Shown: one piece after another, positions 11,923-23,672 of the stretch
Position numbering within the stretch: the first letter of the stretch is position 1
Layout: every line of letters begins with the position of its first letter
Origin: Paragyromitra xinjiangensis
Taxonomy: Eukaryota > Ascomycota > Pezizomycetes > Pezizales > Discinaceae
Reading direction: 5' to 3'
Length of the DNA stretch: 64,000 nucleotides
Assembly (NCBI GenBank): GCA_038503065.1
Contig: JBCAMK010000005.1
Location: 2,108,001 to 2,172,000, forward strand
Position numbers and translations under genes: made by a program
Notes under the pieces: model-generated
Told to the model about the DNA's origin: nothing
The model's input: the letters and a program-made list of their open reading frames with translations, nothing else
Database searches by the model: none

Positions 11923-12385
11923 CACGGAAACGAGGGGAGAAATCAAAATATCGCAAGCTGTAAAATACCTCCTTCGCAAACAGCCCGCTACGTAGCCACG
12001 GGGAGAGGAAACTAAACTGGTGGGGATTTGAGCAGCAAAACTAAACCTATCTTCAGAATCTTGCTAGAGGCCGACAGAGCGAAAGTCGAAGGGTTGACCG
12101 CTACACCAACTTTTTTGCCGTCATGTTTGTTTCTTAGTTTGCCGCCCTTTGAATGGAACGGGAGGGGTCTGGTTCTAGTATAGTTTCTTGCGTGCATTTG
12201 CAGACCAGTTTTGAACTCCGAAGGTGGGCGACTAGAAATACGGGCTCGGGATCTAGTTGGATAAAATAAATGTCTATATCTTTGTATAAATATTAAGTAT
12301 CATACACAAGTACGCTACTGAAACACGCCCCCCACCCCTGTGATAATTGCCCGTCGTAAACTCCACAACCATGTCTACTCCCTAT
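11923..12385. other. Spacer between fold-back element and SEC15
   Basis: This is non-coding as far as can be seen. The last 150 bp are AT-rich and probably the SEC15 3' untranslated region. Confidence 0.5.
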
Positions 12386-15181
12386 CTACGCTCTAAACCT
12401 CGCCAACCCCGTCTTTGCCGAGCCACTGACCAGCCTATTTACCAAACTGTCAGCAATCCAAAGTAAAATAGTGCAGGAGTAGCTTCTGATGTGGGCGTAG
12501 GTAAGAACATACTTTTCCAGCAATATCGGCCCAGTGAGCAGGTTAACATTAGAATACTTCCTCATCCTCGTATCAATACTATAAAACTCATCTGTATTAT
12601 CCGACTTCAGCAAATCAATAGTCTGTCGTAGCTCCTCGAAAATCTGCAGTAGTAGGGGCTCGTTCAGGCTTGCTACAAAGTCCTGGAGGTATTGTGCGTC
12701 GAGGTCTAGGTCTGCGACGGCGTTCTTGTTCATTTTTTTGACGGAGTCGGATAATGGGAGCGCCTGGTAAGGATTTAGTTCGGCGGGCGGTTTAATAGGG
12801 GGGAGCAATTACCAGTATCGAGGTCGCGATATGGCTCAACGCGTCGAAGTAAATCAATCCTTTGATATCCTTCGGCAGACCCAACAGCGTCGAACTCATA
12901 ATATTCCCTAAGAATAGCGTCATCTGCTGTAAATACTCGCTCGGACCTCCACGTTTCTTAGGCGCCATCCAGTTGTATTCAGCGGTTTCAACAAGATCGT
13001 CAATCTTGCTGTTAACTAGCTCGAAGATCCGCTTCTCGGCTGTTTTCTTCTCTGCTCGGAATTGTTCAGTGGCTTTTAGTGAGATTTCGCCGCCGTGGTT
13101 GGATTGGCGCGCTTCAACGAGGAGGAGCTCGAGTTCTCGGCAGGCATATTCGAATTGCTCAAGGTTGATTAGGATTTGGACTATTTGGCCTAGGTATTTG
13201 GAGTTGAGACGCTCGACAAGGGATGTGCAGACTACGCCGCAGAGGAGCTCGTCGAGTGACTTTAAGGGGGAGTTTTGTTAGTACTGTATTTAAGAGTCTG
13301 GTGGAGGGGGTTTTCGTACGTTCTTTAGCTCCTCATCAATTGCACTTTGATGTGTGAAGTATTCGTCTGAGAAGAAATAATACTTGTTTAAGAAATTCCG
13401 TATGTCGATACAACAAAGAGGGTACATTTGAGAAAACGGCAGTACAATCGGGAATCTAGTCGTAGCACGATAACTATGAGCTATAATCTATTCACTTTGG
13501 CGTTGGGTATACGTACTCTAGTTCCTCTCTTGGTTTGTCGGGCTTGTACCAGCTAACGTTAACAACATTATCATATTCCTCAGGGGTGTTGATGGGCATT
13601 GGCATGTAGTCGTCACTTGTCACAATCTCTTTGAAATCGATGCTGAATTCCTTCTTGAGGCGTTCGGAGTACTTTTCAAAGAGTACTAAGAGGAATTGAT
13701 CAAGAGCTTCTACAGAATATCCCCAACTCTGGTAATGACGATGTTAGAACGAGTTGGTTTCTGAAAATGCACAAGGTTACTTACGTCCATAGTTTGTATG
13801 AACAACGCAAGGACATTCTTGACTTTCAAAAGATTGTCAGCTTCAGTGATGTTTTCTAGTGCTGGTGAGATGATATTGATAGCCTTTTTGCACATTGAAT
13901 CCCATAGTTCGTCGACCTATACAATCGTAAGTATCCATAAAAATAATAGTTTGACAAATCGTATTCACATCTACAGCAGAGCGGAAACTCATTGTGTTTT
14001 TCATCGTCGCCCTCTCGACAATAGCAAAGCCAGCAATATCCTCCAAAAGACGATTTAAACCTGATATATCCTCATTCGCGAAATTTAATGACCCTGACAT
14101 AAGAAGCTCTTTCTGCTGCCGTCTCACATTCGCATAAGTGACCCTAAACTCATCTCTCTCCCCTAGAGCTTCGTGGATGTGCAGACACTCGAACAATGGA
14201 GTAAAATCGATCTTAACATTTTCATTATTCAGCACATCGAACTCTTCTCGCTCATCGAGCACCAATTCAATTGCAGAATTGAGCTTGAAAGATCCTATAT
14301 CCGGGAGTTTTAGGCGCGACCCTTCCACCATCATGGACGAAAACTTACGCAAATACGGCGATTTTTCAATCCGCTCCTTTTGCCGTCGTCGACGGAGTTC
14401 TGTTTGGTCGAATGCCACTTGCCCTAGAAGCACTGAACTTTCTCTAATTCTATACAGCCAGCTATTGAGGTCTGTCATCACAGCTTCTTTGACCATTCCT
14501 TGCATCGCAGGAACTGACTTCCGAATCATCTCTGCAACATCATACTGCATGACCTCCTTCAAGTGAACATTCTGTAGCTCATCCAAAGTTCTCAAAGCCG
14601 CGTAGTGCTTCTTTGCCTTCAAAAGATCACCAACACGGTTCGCCAGTCCTAACACCTCCAAACACAGCCGTAGCGCTTGTGTAGCCTCGTCAATGTTCTG
14701 TCGAACATCCCTCGAGTCCACGAGTGCTTTTTTCTGCTCCACTAGCTTTTCCGTAGATACTTGAATAGATTGATTAAGCTTCAGTATTTCTTCTGTAAGA
14801 TCTACGGTACCTTTCCGGACTGTGAGAAGCTGGTTGACGGATGAGACGAAGTCTTGGTGGTTATTGTTGCAGAGACGCTCGATCTCCAGTTCGCGCTCGT
14901 CAGAGAAGCGACCAAGCTCAAACATAAGCTGGTCTTCGCGCCCCTCACCACAGGCATCCTTGATTGTCGTGATTAGTTGGTCGATGTAGTCGGTTTCCGA
15001 TGGAGCATGAAGGAGCTATAAGTATACTTGTTAGTAACGAGGAACTTTGGAGGATTGAAGCACAACATACCTGGAGCACGCTAGCCTTCAAACTTGGTGG
15101 CGCGCCGGTGCCAGCTGGTCGGAGTGACAGAACCGACTTTACGACGGTCTGTAGCTGTAGCTTTCTTGCAGCGCTATTCAT
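12386..15181 (-). CDS. SEC15: Exocyst complex subunit Sec15
   Basis: Sec15 is the exocyst subunit that binds the vesicle Rab GTPase Sec4 and helps tether secretory vesicles at sites of polar growth. Eight exons on the minus strand: 15071-15181, 13969-15015, 13785-13916, 13517-13728, 13320-13473, 12813-13259, 12513-12763 and 12386-12446, giving 804 residues, close to human EXOC6 (about 804). Family signatures are NNHQDFVSSVNQLLTVRKGT, the coiled-coil EEILKLNQSIQVSTEKLVEQ, HYAALRTLDELQNVHLKEV and LPFSQMYPLCCIDIRNF. The last intron (12447-12512, donor GTATGT, branch GCTGAC) is a multiple of three and has no stop, so an unspliced version adding 22 residues would also be open. I prefer splicing because the donor is strong. 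No signal peptide or membrane segment is seen. Confidence 0.92.
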
Positions 15182-16112
15182 AACTGTTGGTCGAGGGGCT
15201 GATGTTGAATGTGCGGCTCAAAATTGAAGCACGAGCTCCTGCCAAGACTGCGAAGCGAAGTGAATCATTGCCAAGCCGTATCCAACCAAAACCTCAGGTT
15301 CATCTCGCGTCAAGATACTACTAACCTCAAGAGTTTCTCATACAGGTAGTCATATAAGTCAGTGACAATTTGACTCTTCATCCGGAAACTTTCGCTATAT
15401 ATTACATATATTTGCATAGCTACGTAAATTTTCAGGTTCGCCTCGATTCACAGTTGATACATGTAGCAATAAGACGCCGAAGTTTGCTCACCCTGTACCT
15501 TACTAGAAATAAGACTAAAACAAATACAAAATACATGCACTTGACAGTGGGCGAATAATTCCATATGAACAGAAGCGCTGGGGCTTATTCTCAAGAATAA
15601 AGCCAATCCCATCACGATGGCTAGCAGATACGTAAATATGGGTAGTTTGTCGCTACTAAAAAATAGGGAGTATAAGGCAGTAGAAGTATATAGATGATTT
15701 GTTGAAACAAAAACAGGTCTCTCTGGTGAAGGAAATAAGATTCGCGATAGTCATAACTTATCACTCGTTGTATCCAGCTCATGAGCCAGGACGCTTAGCT
15801 TTTCGGTTCGTTCACACATCCGATTGATTACACCCAATATACACCAAACCACGGTGATATATACACACATACAAGTATTTCTTTCCTTCCTTCCCTTCCT
15901 TCCCTTCCTTACAATATACGTGTGCCCCATCACTAGGGCGATTAAAGACCGACAACCCCGCAAACAAACTACCCAGCCAATCCCGACTCGCACTTGAAAG
16001 AACCAAAAAAGCCCCAAACCCTAAACACCCCTCGAACACGATTGTTACTAGAAATAAGTTACTAATGATCAAAAAGAATATTCCAGTAAGTACTTACACT
16101 AACCCCCCTAAT
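15182..16112. other. Spacer upstream of SEC15
   Basis: This contains the SEC15 promoter and, further on, the 3' side of the coiled-coil gene. A pyrimidine repeat of TTCCC/CTTCC type lies at about 15884-15911. No coding exon is recognisable. Confidence 0.55.
15884..15911. repeat. CTTCC/CTTCCC pyrimidine repeat
   Basis: A short homopyrimidine run made of repeated CTTCC and CTTCCC units. It is simple-sequence DNA with no assigned role. Confidence 0.7.
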
Positions 16113-16934
16113 CTATCCAACTGTAAGGAGATGATGTCCTCTCCAGAGCAACTTCTTATGTTCCAACCAGAACCCGTTATACGCAATCCTAAGAGGAGAG
16201 CTCGTTTGCGAGGGATATCCCAACCTCAACTCCCTCGAGCTCCCCGAATACTCCCGGAAGAATACGCCCGCCGCATTCCGGAAATCCCGAGTGGTGTTCT
16301 TTACCGCCCGGGACCGAGCAAACGCATTGAGAACCCGAAGTGTTTCGGCCGTTTCTACAAAATCCACGAGTTAAAACCAGCCCAAATCTCAATAATTTTC
16401 AAAGGGACACATACCAATCTTGAGCACCTCCCCCCAAGACATCCCATACAGCGACTTGAAAACAGCAGGATCATCACGGACGTTTTCGAGATAAAGCAGG
16501 GCGTCTGCGACAGCGTTGGCTTTCCAATATAGCATATCGATGATGTCCGTCGGTGTCGAAGCTCTGTTCCTTGTGAGCTTGTAATGTGCAATGAGTTTCG
16601 ACCGAGCAGGACGGTCGCATTCGACGGCCTGGTTAAGGAGCCATAGTTTCTTTTGTTGGGTTTTGACGGTCTCTTTCGTCTCCTTCAGATCTTCCCTCGT
16701 TTCCTCGAGCTCTGCTGCCATCTCCTTCAGCTCTTTTTGTTGCACGGAACATAGTGCACGGAGCTCGTTTAGCTCCTGGAGAGCTTGGGTCACTGGGTCT
16801 GGGGCTTTGGTGGGCTGATCGGGCTTTACCGAGGCGGCGTCATTAACTCCTGAGATGGGTAAGTCTACGCAGGAGGATTCGTCGGGGTTATAAATTTCGG
16901 TATCGATAGATATAGTCAACGGAGAAATATACAT
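16113..16934 (-). CDS. Unrecognised coiled-coil protein
   Basis: I do not recognise this protein. Two exons on the minus strand, 16415-16934 and 16113-16354, with a 60-bp intron (donor GTATGT, acceptor TTTGTAG) give 253 residues from the Met at 16934. The open frame continues upstream but without another ATG. An acidic Ser/Asp/Pro-rich start is followed at about residues 48-105 by a heptad-like coiled coil (ALQELNELRALCSVQQKELK onward, rich in Glu and Lys). A helical region with DIIDMLYWKANAVADALLYL comes next, and the second exon is basic and aromatic. No signal peptide or membrane helix is seen. Evidence for being real is the clean splice between two open frames and protein-like composition. 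It could be a lineage-restricted scaffold protein; no function is proposed. Confidence 0.6.
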
Positions 16935-17632
16935 TTTTCTAGCTATAACTATGATGGGGGTAACGAAGAGATTATAGGTAGGTAGGAGTTCTGAGGGAAA
17001 GGTGATTGCTGGCTTAATGAAAAGTTCCCTCTTTATAAACGAATTGATAGCTTCCAAATAAGACGGCCACTGCCATCTAACTACGTGTAATAATGAAATT
17101 GAAGCTAGCAAGAGGAATTTCAATTAAGAACGAGACTAGTAGAAAGGTATAAAACAACAGAATGAAGTAAATTACCCAGACTCCTTCCAGTCTCGTTCTA
17201 AACTAGTATCGATCGCCTTATTTCTAGTCTGCTGTTGGTCTTAGGACTTTTTATCGTTGCTATATAGGTAGTTACCACACAGGCCAATACAACACTTTTC
17301 CCATCTTTAGTCACAAATCATCACTCGGATCCCAACCTATTTTAAACCCCTCTACTCCTAACGTATTGGCCTAAAAAAACCTTATTCTTTTAAGAGACTA
17401 TGCAGTTATGATAGAACATCTAAACGTAACAAACAGAATAAACCCAAAGCCAAAAAGGTTGCTAATATATATTACCCCACCCATTTCATGCAAAAAAAAA
17501 GACACCTAATGCTAGGGCGCGAAACCAAAAAATAACCAAGCCCGAAAATGGGAAACAAAGGAGGGTAGTAACACATGGTCTTTTTTTCCCGAAAAACTAT
17601 AAAAGCCCTACGAAAGGCGAGATTGAAACTCA
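16935..17632. other. Spacer between coiled-coil gene and PEX10
   Basis: About 700 bp holding the promoter of the coiled-coil gene and the 3' end of PEX10. Several A-rich tracts are present and no coding exon is seen. Confidence 0.5.
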
Positions 17633-18922
17633 TCAACACCTTAGCGGCAACAGGTGTTGTACCAACGCAGACTGCCTGCAAAGCGGGCATTCGGGCTAAA
17701 AAGTTCAAAACGTCAGATTGGTTATCCCAAGATAGGAGCGGGAAGCAAAAAGCAAAGAAAGGACGCCACAAACCTTGCTTCGACACCACTCGCTAATACA
17801 ACTCCAGCAAAACACGTGACCACATCCCGTTGCTGTAGGATCCTTCATATTCTCCAAACACAGTGTACACTTCCTGCCTGTCTCCCCAGACATGAATCGC
17901 ATCGTCTTCTCATTTTCCAGATCAAAAGTTACGCGATCTCGGTTGGCGTCTTGGGCATTAGAGCTGTTTGTGACATTTTCAGAGGTAGACGTGGCAACGA
18001 TGTCGACAACCTCCTCATTTCCAGTGACGGTTGAAGAATGTGAGAAGGTGTTGGAAATGTGAAAGTAGCCCTGTGTTGCCAGCTGTGCGAGAAGCAAGAG
18101 ACCAAGAACTTCGTACCCGACCCGTTGCTCGTGTGGAGCTAGGCGTTTGGTGAAGATATATCGTAGCCCCCAGATCCGTTTTGAAAGATGGTAATACGCG
18201 CCGGTGAAATAGAACATACCCAAATGCACCGCCAACAGGTTTTCGGATGACGTTATTGTGTCGAGATGCTCCAACAGGTAAGATCTAACTTTTGTCGATA
18301 CACTGGGTGGGCCAGGCTTCCCACCATTGGCTGTTGGCTGTGGCGTCAATGATGATTGGAGCTTCTGCCGTAAACGTGATCGGAAGCGCGGGAGCGACTT
18401 GGTGAGGACATATGGAATCAAAACTGTGGTTAGGATAAAACCGAGGCGACGCTTAAGGCTGGGGAGTCGAAGAGTGGCAGATTCAACATGAAGAATGTCA
18501 CAATATTCTTCACCGAGTGTTCGAGCGTTGCGAAGAGTTGTTAGCGAGAGGTAGAGTATGCCAGTGATTGTTTTTGTCTCGAGGGTGTATTTGTGGAGTA
18601 TTCGAGCTCCTGCAACTCGTTAGCTGTGCGAACAAATAACGAGAACGAGAATTGGAGGTAGAACCATATATTTTTCGCAGGACGGTAGAGATCTGCTCAA
18701 GGAGGACACCTTGGTAGTATGCATCCTTTTGGTTCGATCGGACTGCAGTGTGTTAGAAACCTCAGAGCGCCCAAGAGAACTAGGGAGATTACTTATATCT
18801 GGGGCGGCAGCAAAGGGGTAATTGAAAGCCGACTCGGGCGTGGAGGGTGCAGCAGGAGCTGGGCTATTGCTGCTAGCAACAGTAGCCAACTGTGAATCTG
18901 CGGTGATCGTTTCTGTGGCCAT
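17633..18922 (-). CDS. PEX10: Peroxisomal RING E3 ligase Pex10
   Basis: Pex10 is one of three RING peroxins (with Pex2 and Pex12) of the peroxisomal membrane complex that ubiquitinates the import receptor Pex5 for recycling. Four exons on the minus strand: 18793-18922, 18665-18742, 17774-18609 and 17633-17695, giving 368 residues (family about 330-420). The N-terminus has the conserved FAAAPDIIRSNQKDAYYQGV, then membrane-embedded helices (RRLGFILTTVLIPYVLTKSL and YEVLGLLLLAQLATQGYF). The C-terminal RING starts at CTLCLENMKDPTATGCGHVF and ends with CPLCRQ in the last 20-residue exon, finishing in LPLRC. The intron between exons 2 and 3 uses a weak donor, GTTCTA. The domain order and end are diagnostic. 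Confidence 0.94.
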
Positions 18923-20729
18923 GAATGTCAATGTTTACAGATTTGAGGGCTGTCTGCAGGCTCGACAGTTGTAAGCGTTGGCGTTGCTGACGGCCAGAGC
19001 CTCGGCATGTATCGATGATAGAAGTGTTGTCTTATCTGATCATCACAACCGAGCTTATTGCGGCTCTGCGGTATAAAGCGTTGGAAGAAACTCGATAAAT
19101 CCCCAGAACCTATGATTTAGAGACAGAAAGTATTCCCTACGACCCTATCAGGTTTTGAGTCTGTTTTTTCTACAGCGGGGAAAGTTGGCTTGAATGCCTG
19201 TCTCTGGACTTCACTGTCCTGGTGGGTGCCACATGGACCAGTTAAGTTTATTGACAACTTGCATGCGTCCTGAGACTTGACCTAGATATCATTGATAAAC
19301 TTTGATTTGATGTGCCCCAATATGAGTCGTTTACGAGTGATATATTGGGATAGAGCATACCATTGAGTTTGCGTCAAAACAGGCCATCGGTATCCAATTA
19401 ACCCAGAACTAGACGGCACATGTAGCTGAGGTGGGTACGACCAGCAAAATACTAATCATGTTTTATCACTCGCTTTGGAATTCCGTCGATAGATTGGGCC
19501 TCGTACTAATATTCCGCCATCGTAATCTAGTTTCCTTCGACCATGACTTAACCTAGCACGACTTATAGCTGGGGTCGTTCGATGCGAGAACAGTCAAAAT
19601 GCTAGTACAGTCTCGTTTTTCTATTTAGCCGTCATCAACCCTGATGATAAAGCTAGCAATCTAGATGGTATTATAACCCAGCTTCTCCTCACCGAAATAA
19701 CACAATGCAGTCATGTGGCTTCGCCTATCGAAAGGTACTATGAAGTCAATTTAAGCACTGTGCGAGCTTGCCGTAAGTGTGCATTGCGCCGATCTTTGTG
19801 GGGTATTTCACCGAAGCGGGATTGGCACCAGTACATATGTACAAGTACTTTAAAGTACTGTGTTGCATAGATTATACATGCCCCGCAATTTACAAGGTTT
19901 CTCACGCAAATGAACAGAGTTCTCGGTTGTCCGGGTGTTTCTCGGGGAATCGGGAATCTTTAATGGAGTATCGATAGAATATCTCCCGGGGCACCCTGAA
20001 AATTGAGTTGCGAGAAAAATGCGAAAGTCGAAAGGTTTCATATGAAGGCCTTTAGTTGTTGCACAAGCAAGCAGTTACCAACTATAGTAAGATGGGTTTA
20101 CCCGTTTCGCGCGGGAGTTCTCTTCGTCAGTAGCGCCTCTAATCAGAGTTACCAAATAGCCTGCAGGGGCAACTAACTGTCCCGTATGCCGACTATTCGG
20201 TAATCCGAGACTGGGAAAGAGGAACCGCCCGTTTGCTTATCTTGACCATGGAAATACTCACTACATCATTGCTTCCCGGGCTGCAGATTCAGGATGAGCA
20301 GAGCCGTACCCTACTCTATCACGCCTTACGTTCCCGGAATAGGTCTGGGTGCATCGAATGACACAATCTTGAGGACTCATGGGTATCAATGATTTCTCGG
20401 TGAGAACTCGTGCCCTAGAATACTTCAAGTTAGCCCCACCCGGAAGATCATCTTCCTTGACTTGTTGTAGCGCGAGGATACCGAGACCAGCAGCTCCCTG
20501 ATCGGCACACGGCGTCCTACCATGATGTACGGCGTAGCAAATTAGTCTTGAACAACGACCATCGACCTACCTAGCCTGGACGAGAATGGATAACTTGGCT
20601 CCGAGGGGGGAAGATGGAGGGGCATATCTAGCGCCAATCTCCCACCGTTTTTTCTGTCCAAACCACCTGGAGTTTTCGCGGGCTTTATTGTGTTGTGTGT
20701 TTTAATATCAATAAACTTCGGGATTCGAA
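18923..20729. other. Divergent spacer PEX10 / F-box gene
   Basis: About 1.8 kb upstream of both genes, so both promoters lie here. I see no coding exon, tRNA or rRNA. Two copies of the dispersed 8-mer ATCACTCG lie at 19334 (reverse) and 19465. Confidence 0.55.
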
Positions 20730-22178
20730 ATGTCGATTACGTCCTTCCCCGCCGAGGTAAGTTTAATGATCATGCAAGAATAATACCTTCATAATTCATA
20801 GCTGAGAAACGTTAACTACCACCCTACAGCTCATAAAACTCATAGCGATCGAGCTCTCTGACAAAGATATCTGCAGCTTCTCTTTGACCTGTAGGACCTT
20901 CCACAGTGCTGTCCATGGGGACCAGGTCGTATGGCGAAGCTGTTTCCTTGAAATATACGACGAGCCAGCGAAAAAGAAAAGGAACGGCTATGATTGGAAA
21001 AGAATATATCAAGCTCGGCAGCGGCTGCTTCTGCGAGAGCTCAGAAATATTGAATTCGAAGCTGGTGCTTCTGAGAAAGAGCTAGAAACTCTGGAAGTAC
21101 TGCAGGAGCTTTTACTAGGTGTGCCAGCCTCTGTATATACCACCATCACATGATTTCTTGTATCTGCCGCGTTATTCATTAGACACGCTATTGCGGAAGC
21201 TATAGAAGATTCCCAAGTGCTGACAACTCCTCAAAGATGCCCGCGGTCACCTCGATCCGGATCTCCAAAGCATCAAGGGCACCAACTTCGAGCATATCCG
21301 CGCCGCCAATATCCCACATAGCCTTTTCATTTCTCGCGGCCAAGACCACGCCAATCCGCTCCTCCAAGCAATCAGCCTCTTCCTCACCCCTCTCTCCCAC
21401 CTCCCTGAAACGAAACACTTCCCAGAAATTCAAAGCATCATTTACGATCCTAACAACGAGCCAACCATCACTGCAGACGGATTCCCAAATATCTATACAC
21501 TAGAAGCTCTAGCTCAGTTCTTCACTTATCACGTACACCCGAGGTCTGAATCATTAGTTTTCCACCAGAAAAGTTTACTACAGCCACACGAGTTCCCATC
21601 ATTCTGGGAGGGGAGCCTGGCAGAAGAGTCATCAAGGATCCCAACGAAATGGTTCGGTGCTTATAGTATATCCCTCCTTCCCTCCTCCCTCCTGTGACCC
21701 AGTAAAATAAGCTAACAGGAGTCAACTCAAAGCGTACCTGAACCGCCCCGGAATCCGCACAATGCATCTCCTTCCAGACAGATCTGATGGCTACCTTGTT
21801 GACATGACACTCTCCTTCACCTCTAGTTCTTCATCTTCTTCCGAACATAGATTTACAGGCACTGGCCGCGACTTCATCGCTTTCAGCGTCCAGTCAGGCA
21901 AATTAACCCCACTTCTATCACCACCAGGAGCAAGTGCGATCCTAGGTTGGAAGAAGGTGCAATTCGTAAAAGACTACAGATCGCACAGGTGGGCGTATGA
22001 AGGGGTGATGTTGCCGGGTAACAACATGATATTAGGTCATTGGAGACATAGCCTAGATGAGGCATTTGCTGTATTTTCAGGACAGAGCGGGCCATTTATT
22101 CTTTGGGCAGCACCGGAGGCATCCAGTTTGGAGTTTAGAGATAATAGGGTGTCTGTAAACAGGGTAGGGACGGTATAA
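20730..22178 (+). CDS. F-box protein with conserved C-terminal domain
   Basis: The N-terminus is an F-box (FPAELIKLIAIELSDKDICS, then CRTFHSAVHGDQVVWRSCF), the Skp1-binding module of SCF ubiquitin ligases. Proposed exons are 20730-20756, 20830-21118, 21237-21516, 21558-21665 and 21722-22178, giving 386 residues. The C-terminal half has a region that looks conserved (LNRPGIRTMHLLPDRSDGYL, LGWKKVQFVKDYRSHRWAYE, LPGNNMILGHWRH, SGQSGPFILWAAPE) and probably selects the substrate. Exons 1, 2 and 5 are well supported. The join of exons 3 and 4 needs a 41-bp intron with a weak GTTCTT donor, so either that splice is unusual or the frame is broken there. The substrate cannot be told from the sequence. 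Confidence 0.72.
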
Positions 22179-22958
22179 GCAACATCACTAGGGGCAAATC
22201 CAGATGTCGAATAGTCTTGTAGAAACAAAAGTTTCTAGATGGCAGGACAGTTTTATCATGGCATGCTGAATTGGATTATAGCGGAAGAATGATGTGTTGT
22301 AGGGTAGTTGACTGTTCCATAATGTGTGGGAATAAATTGATGAAGCACTTACGGCTGAGAAAGGACTTTGATACGACTAAAAAGCAAGAAACCCCTAGGC
22401 GAGCCTGAACTAAGCGAGGTCTCATTTAAGACAAGAGCTCGGTTCGTTAGGGCTTCCGCCGGTGGTATTCTCAATCGCCCAGACCATGGACGGACGGACT
22501 TGGCGCAGTCTGGCTGCAGTTAACAGCGGTCTGATCGGAAGATCGAGGGGTCTCCACAGTGTCCACGCCCTTTGTGACTTTAAGATCTTGCTGCAGCGGG
22601 ATGCCCGATTAGGTATTTTCCAAGTTTAATTAAGCTGGTCATTGTATGTCACTCGTAATTATTTGCTAGTCTATTTATTTGGGTACTGTAAACTTCTTGT
22701 CTTGCACTTAGTCACTAGCTTTCAGATCTTCTAAATTATACGCACAGGTAGAAACAGGAAAGGTTTTAACGGTATCTCATTCCATATTGACAGCAACTCT
22801 GTTGAGTTGTTAGATATAAAAAAACATGAAGCATAAAGCTACATGTACATGTATTCCACGGATAGAAACCCAACTCTAGATAGACACAGAAAGGAAAGAA
22901 GTAGAGATACTAGCACTTATACCAATAGTCAACCTTTCTACACCACATATACACACTA
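22179..22958. other. Convergent spacer F-box gene / RET3
   Basis: About 780 bp of 3' flanking sequence for two convergent genes, AT-rich near 22640-22850. Overlapping TACATGTA palindromes lie at 22840-22853. No gene is seen. Confidence 0.55.
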
Positions 22959-23672
22959 TTACAGACCCTGTCGCAATCTTTCTGCTAGCTGTTTCTTTCC
23001 AAACTCCCAAACGTTAAGCAAGCCCTGCTCAGAAAGATCAATTCCCTTCACACTCCCAACATCGTGCACAGGCGGCTTCGAAACACGCGACGCAATAGTC
23101 GCCGGGTCTATTTCGAGGATGATTCCGTCATCAACGATTTCGTCAATGGCGAGGGACACAATATCGTAGTTCTCGACGATAGTGCGCTTATCAACCGTGT
23201 TCCTACAACCATTCCCTCACCTATGTAAGCGAACTAGTACCCTAAGCAATATCTTAGTAGGAACAGAGAGTAGATCTCCATACCTAAGTAAAATATTCAA
23301 GCTATCCCGTAGCGCCAACAAGCTATGCCACAGTAGCAACTCGTTTTCGTCCACCCCACCCACAACGTATAGCATTACATCGCCCTCCGCCTTAAATACA
23401 ACGATCCGGCCGTCATAGAGGATAATATCGCTATTGGTTTTTGCGGTTTTTTCTACAAGACCCTTCTCGAAGGCATTTTGCTCTTCGGCTGTGGGGTAGG
23501 GATTCGGGATCGATGCACCCGCATGTGGTGGGTGGTAGTACTTTGCCAACACACGCGACGCATCGTTGGGTTGGAGGATCAGGATCGCATTTACCTGGGC
23601 AAATGGTGGTTAGCTTGTGAAAGCATTGGCGAGGTGGGCAGTTACCGAGAAAAGAGAGAGGTTAGGAGCCAT
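22959..23672 (-). CDS. RET3: Coatomer (COPI) subunit zeta
   Basis: Zeta-COP is the small adaptor-like subunit of the COPI coat, paired with gamma-COP, for Golgi-to-ER retrograde vesicles. Three exons on the minus strand, 23646-23672, 23284-23594 and 22959-23202, give 193 residues, the usual length. The longin-like fold is recognisable: VNAILILQPNDASRVLAKYY, KTNSDIILYDGRIVVFKAE, DENELLLWHSLLALRDSLNI, then VSLAIDEIVDDGIILEIDP and the C-terminal NVWEFGKKQLAERLRQGL. The first exon codes for nine residues only. All splice sites are canonical and keep conserved sequence continuous. Confidence 0.95.

Noticed and set aside
11737..11979. 80-codon open frame (-) across the right arm of the fold-back element
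   Set aside because: It is created by the repeat itself and is not maintained as a frame in the left arm.
16065..16532. Open frame of 155 codons on the + strand
   Set aside because: It lies antisense to the second exon of the coiled-coil gene and has no domain features; the minus-strand frame joins cleanly by splicing, so this is a shadow.
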